Source: Acidimicrobiaceae bacterium
GTDB taxonomy: Bacteria > Actinomycetota > Acidimicrobiia > Acidimicrobiales > RAAP-2
Length of the DNA: 7,185 nt
Assembly (NCBI GenBank): GCA_003164275.1
Contig: PLSY01000230.1
Span: 1 to 7,185, forward strand
Direction of reading: 5' to 3'
Positions 6,501 to 7,185 of this stretch are shown piece by piece. The position numbers were made by a program, and so were the translations under genes. Position 1 is the stretch's first letter; each line of letters opens with the position of its first letter. The notes under the pieces are model-generated. The model saw nothing but the letters and a program-made list of their open reading frames with translations, did not search any database and had not been told where the DNA came from.

Positions 6501-7185
6501 TCAACCCTCCAGTCGCTCCGACCCTCGAAGGGGGCCTCAATCTCAATACCGGGCAGGTTCTGGTGAACGAGCCGGTGGGTGACCCGGTCATGCGTCTGAA
6601 GGACGTCACCGTGGCCTTCGGCGGCCGTAAGGCCGTCCGCGGGGTGAGCTTCGACGTCCACGAGGGGGAGATCACCGCCCTCATCGGTCCCTCGGGGTCG
6701 GGAAAGACCACCTTGTTGCGGGCGCTCAACCGCATGCACGACACGGTCCGGTCGGCTTCGGTGACCGGACAGGTCATGCTGGGCGAGACCGACTGCTACG
6801 CCCACTCGACGGACCCCACGCTGTTGCGTTCGAGGGTGGGCATGGTCTTCCAGCGACCCAATCCCTTCCCGACCATGAGCATCTACGAGAACGCCGTTGC
6901 CGGCCTCAAGTTCAACGGGGTGAGGAAGAAGGCCCTCCTCGACGAGGCCGCCGAGTCGGCCCTCGTCGGTGCGGCCCTCTGGGACAGCGTCAAGGACCGG
7001 CTGAAAGCCCACGCCTCCACCCTGTCGGGCGGCGAGCAGCAGCGCCTGTGCATCGCCCGGGCCCTGGCCGTCGAGCCCGAGGTGTTGCTGATGGACGAGC
7101 CCACTTCGGCCCTCGACCCCATCGCCACCAAGCGCATCGAGGAGCTGGTCGGCGAGCTCAAGCACCGGGTGACCATCATCATCGT
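6497..7185 (+). CDS. pstB: Phosphate ABC transporter ATP-binding protein PstB, cut by window edge
   Basis: PstB is the cytoplasmic ATPase that powers phosphate import through PstCA. The frame is open for 229 codons to the right edge. Visible motifs: Walker [10 protein letters not shown] (64-72); RALNRMHD (75-82), typical of PstB; Q-loop VFQRPNPFP (117-125) with Gln119, where the RPNPFP form is PstB-specific; signature [16 protein letters not shown] (176-191); Walker B VLLMDEP (196-202) with Glu201; D-loop SALD (204-207). The signature has Glu where many PstB have Gln. About 30 residues precede the ATPase core ([10 protein letters not shown] at 32-41), so the N-terminus is some 20 residues longer than in E. 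coli PstB. The start ATGA overlaps the pstA stop. The H-loop His and the last few tens of residues are beyond the window, as would be any phoU. The identity is secure. Confidence 0.96.
   Translation, partial: MINPPVAPTLEGGLNLNTGQVLVNEPVGDPVMRLKDVTVAFGGRKAVRGVSFDVHEGEITALIGPSGSGKTTLLRALNRMHDTVRSASVTGQVMLGETDCYAHSTDPTLLRSRVGMVFQRPNPFPTMSIYENAVAGLKFNGVRKKALLDEAAESALVGAALWDSVKDRLKAHASTLSGGEQQRLCIARALAVEPEVLLMDEPTSALDPIATKRIEELVGELKHRVTIII

Noticed and set aside
6383..7165. Long minus-strand open frame opposite pstB (260 codons)
   Set aside because: It is antisense to pstB, whose every ABC motif is intact; the composition fits a shadow frame and no domain is recognisable.

Overview
The window is high-G+C bacterial DNA with dense coding on both strands. 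The Lon, Pst and RCK-channel sequences, the frequent GTG starts and an 11-bp-periodic GTT-type PHO box like that of Streptomyces together suggest an actinobacterium, possibly a deep-branching one such as Acidimicrobiia. The class is inference; phylum-level placement is fairly comfortable. No IS element, CRISPR array, tRNA, rRNA or prophage signal was seen.

Layout. (1) Positions 1-1232, minus strand: the N-terminal half (410 codons) of the ATP-dependent protease Lon, cut by the left window edge just after the AAA+ Walker A and pore-loop region. (2) 1233-1405: a 173-bp divergent intergenic region holding the lon ribosome-binding site, a perfect 9-bp DnaA-box match and a 6+6 bp palindrome. (3) 1406-3190, plus strand: a 594-residue two-TM potassium channel whose pore lies between two complete RCK modules. 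(4) 3191-3401: a 211-bp regulatory region with four head-to-tail 11-bp repeats typed as a PHO box, then a leader of about 100 nt. (5) 3402-7185, plus strand: the high-affinity phosphate uptake operon pstS-pstC-pstA-pstB, with pstB cut by the right edge.

How it works together. PstS captures phosphate outside the membrane, PstC and PstA form the channel, and PstB dimers drive transport with ATP. The PHO box suggests that a PhoP-type response regulator switches the operon on under phosphate limitation. Tight spacing (40 nt, then 1-nt and 4-nt overlaps) suggests one transcript with translational coupling. lon and the potassium channel are transcribed away from each other and have no evident functional link to the pst operon.

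No wholly new system is claimed. The most interesting items are the four-unit PHO box, the RCK-pore-RCK channel with a degenerate nucleotide motif in its first RCK, the DnaA box upstream of lon, and the PstS without a lipobox.
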